The notes under the pieces were generated by a model. The model made no database searches and had not been told where the DNA came from. It worked only from the letters and a program-made list of their open reading frames with translations. This document shows, in pieces, positions 5,286 to 5,434 of a stretch of DNA of 5,434 bases (positions are counted from its first letter, which is position 1; each line of letters begins with the position of its first letter). A program made the translations under genes and the position numbers. This DNA comes from Holosporales bacterium (lineage in GTDB: Bacteria; Pseudomonadota; Alphaproteobacteria; RUG11792): contig JAIROR010000019.1 of the NCBI GenBank assembly GCA_031257415.1, forward strand, positions 1 to 5,434, written 5' to 3'.

Positions 5286-5331
5286 GAAAAATTTAACTGC
5301 CGCAAAAATAATTGGAAAAAACGACCGCGTG

Positions 5332-5347
5332 TTAACCTTTTTTTAAC
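5332..5347 (+). promoter_or_regulatory. CtrA-type box 2
   Basis: TTAACCTTTTTTTAAC is an exact TTAA-N7-TTAAC match. It overlaps the -35 of a predicted rightward promoter. A further half-site, TTAAC, lies at 5293-5297. Confidence 0.6.
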
Positions 5348-5371
5348 TTTTTTTTGTTAAAATTATATATA
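5343..5371 (+). promoter_or_regulatory. Predicted rightward promoter for a gene beyond the window
   Basis: TTAACT (5343-5348) and TATATA (5366-5371) are 17 bp apart, each matching 4 of 6 consensus bases. The -35 overlaps CtrA-type box 2, the arrangement common at CtrA-controlled promoters. Because the region is so AT-rich, chance matches are likely. Confidence 0.3.
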
Positions 5372-5372
5372 T

Positions 5373-5389
5373 CCCCACCCAAGATGGGG
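5373..5389. other. GC-rich hairpin in an AT-rich region
   Basis: CCCCA (5373-5377) pairs with TGGGG (5385-5389) around a 7-nt loop, followed by CGGGGGCC. The GC-rich island stands out between poly-T and ATATAT stretches. No good T-tract adjoins on either strand, so its role as a terminator is doubtful. Confidence 0.3.
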
Positions 5390-5410
5390 CGGGGGCCGTT
5401 TTACTGAATT

Positions 5411-5426
5411 TTAACTATTTTTTAAC
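5411..5426 (+). promoter_or_regulatory. CtrA-type box 3
   Basis: TTAACTATTTTTTAAC is a third exact TTAA-N7-TTAAC match, just before the right edge of the window. Its target lies outside the sequence shown. Confidence 0.55.
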
Positions 5427-5434
5427 TTTTTTTA

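Overview
The window comes from an AT-rich alphaproteobacterium, most likely a host-associated Rickettsiales or Holosporales-type lineage. I infer this from alphaproteobacterial-type RecO and LipA, small and sparse genes, decaying and duplicated small secreted proteins, and three perfect matches to the TTAA-N7-TTAAC site of CtrA, the alphaproteobacterial cell-cycle regulator. The genus cannot be fixed from sequence alone.

Layout. Bases 1-285 contain no convincing gene. They hold a cluster of nested inverted repeats (about 31-132) and phased T-runs (151-223). lgt (prolipoprotein diacylglyceryl transferase) runs leftward from 1116 to 286, with a good promoter that puts its transcription start almost on the start codon. 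A tRNA-Arg(CCT) gene lies divergently at 1196-1272, followed by recO (recombination repair) at 1370-2110. The accessory part, 2111-3734, has three small exported-protein genes. The first is an intact lipoprotein gene (2212-2742). The second is a signal-peptide, coiled-coil protein whose reading frame is broken by a -1 shift in an AG-rich tract (2929-3365). The third is a second, truncated copy of the lipoprotein gene (3453-3734). The two lipoprotein copies sit in a roughly 311/320-bp direct repeat that is about 98% identical. Converging from the right are a short A24-family prepilin-peptidase-like gene (4103-3702) and lipA (lipoyl synthase, 5182-4085), whose ends overlap by 19 bp. LipA has an unusual N-terminal extension of about 77 residues with Cys-rich and tandem Pro/Gln/Ser-rich segments. 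The right edge (5183-5434) is AT-rich and non-coding, with the three CtrA-type boxes. Two of them overlap the -35 of predicted divergent promoters, one for lipA and one for an unseen rightward gene.

How the parts relate. lgt, recO, tRNA-Arg and lipA are housekeeping genes. The middle block is lineage-specific: the lipoproteins would be substrates of Lgt, but their role is unknown. The signals most worth follow-up are the CtrA-box cluster, the LipA extension, and the duplicated and frameshifted envelope-protein block. I found no CRISPR array, transposase, phage gene or recognisable defence system.
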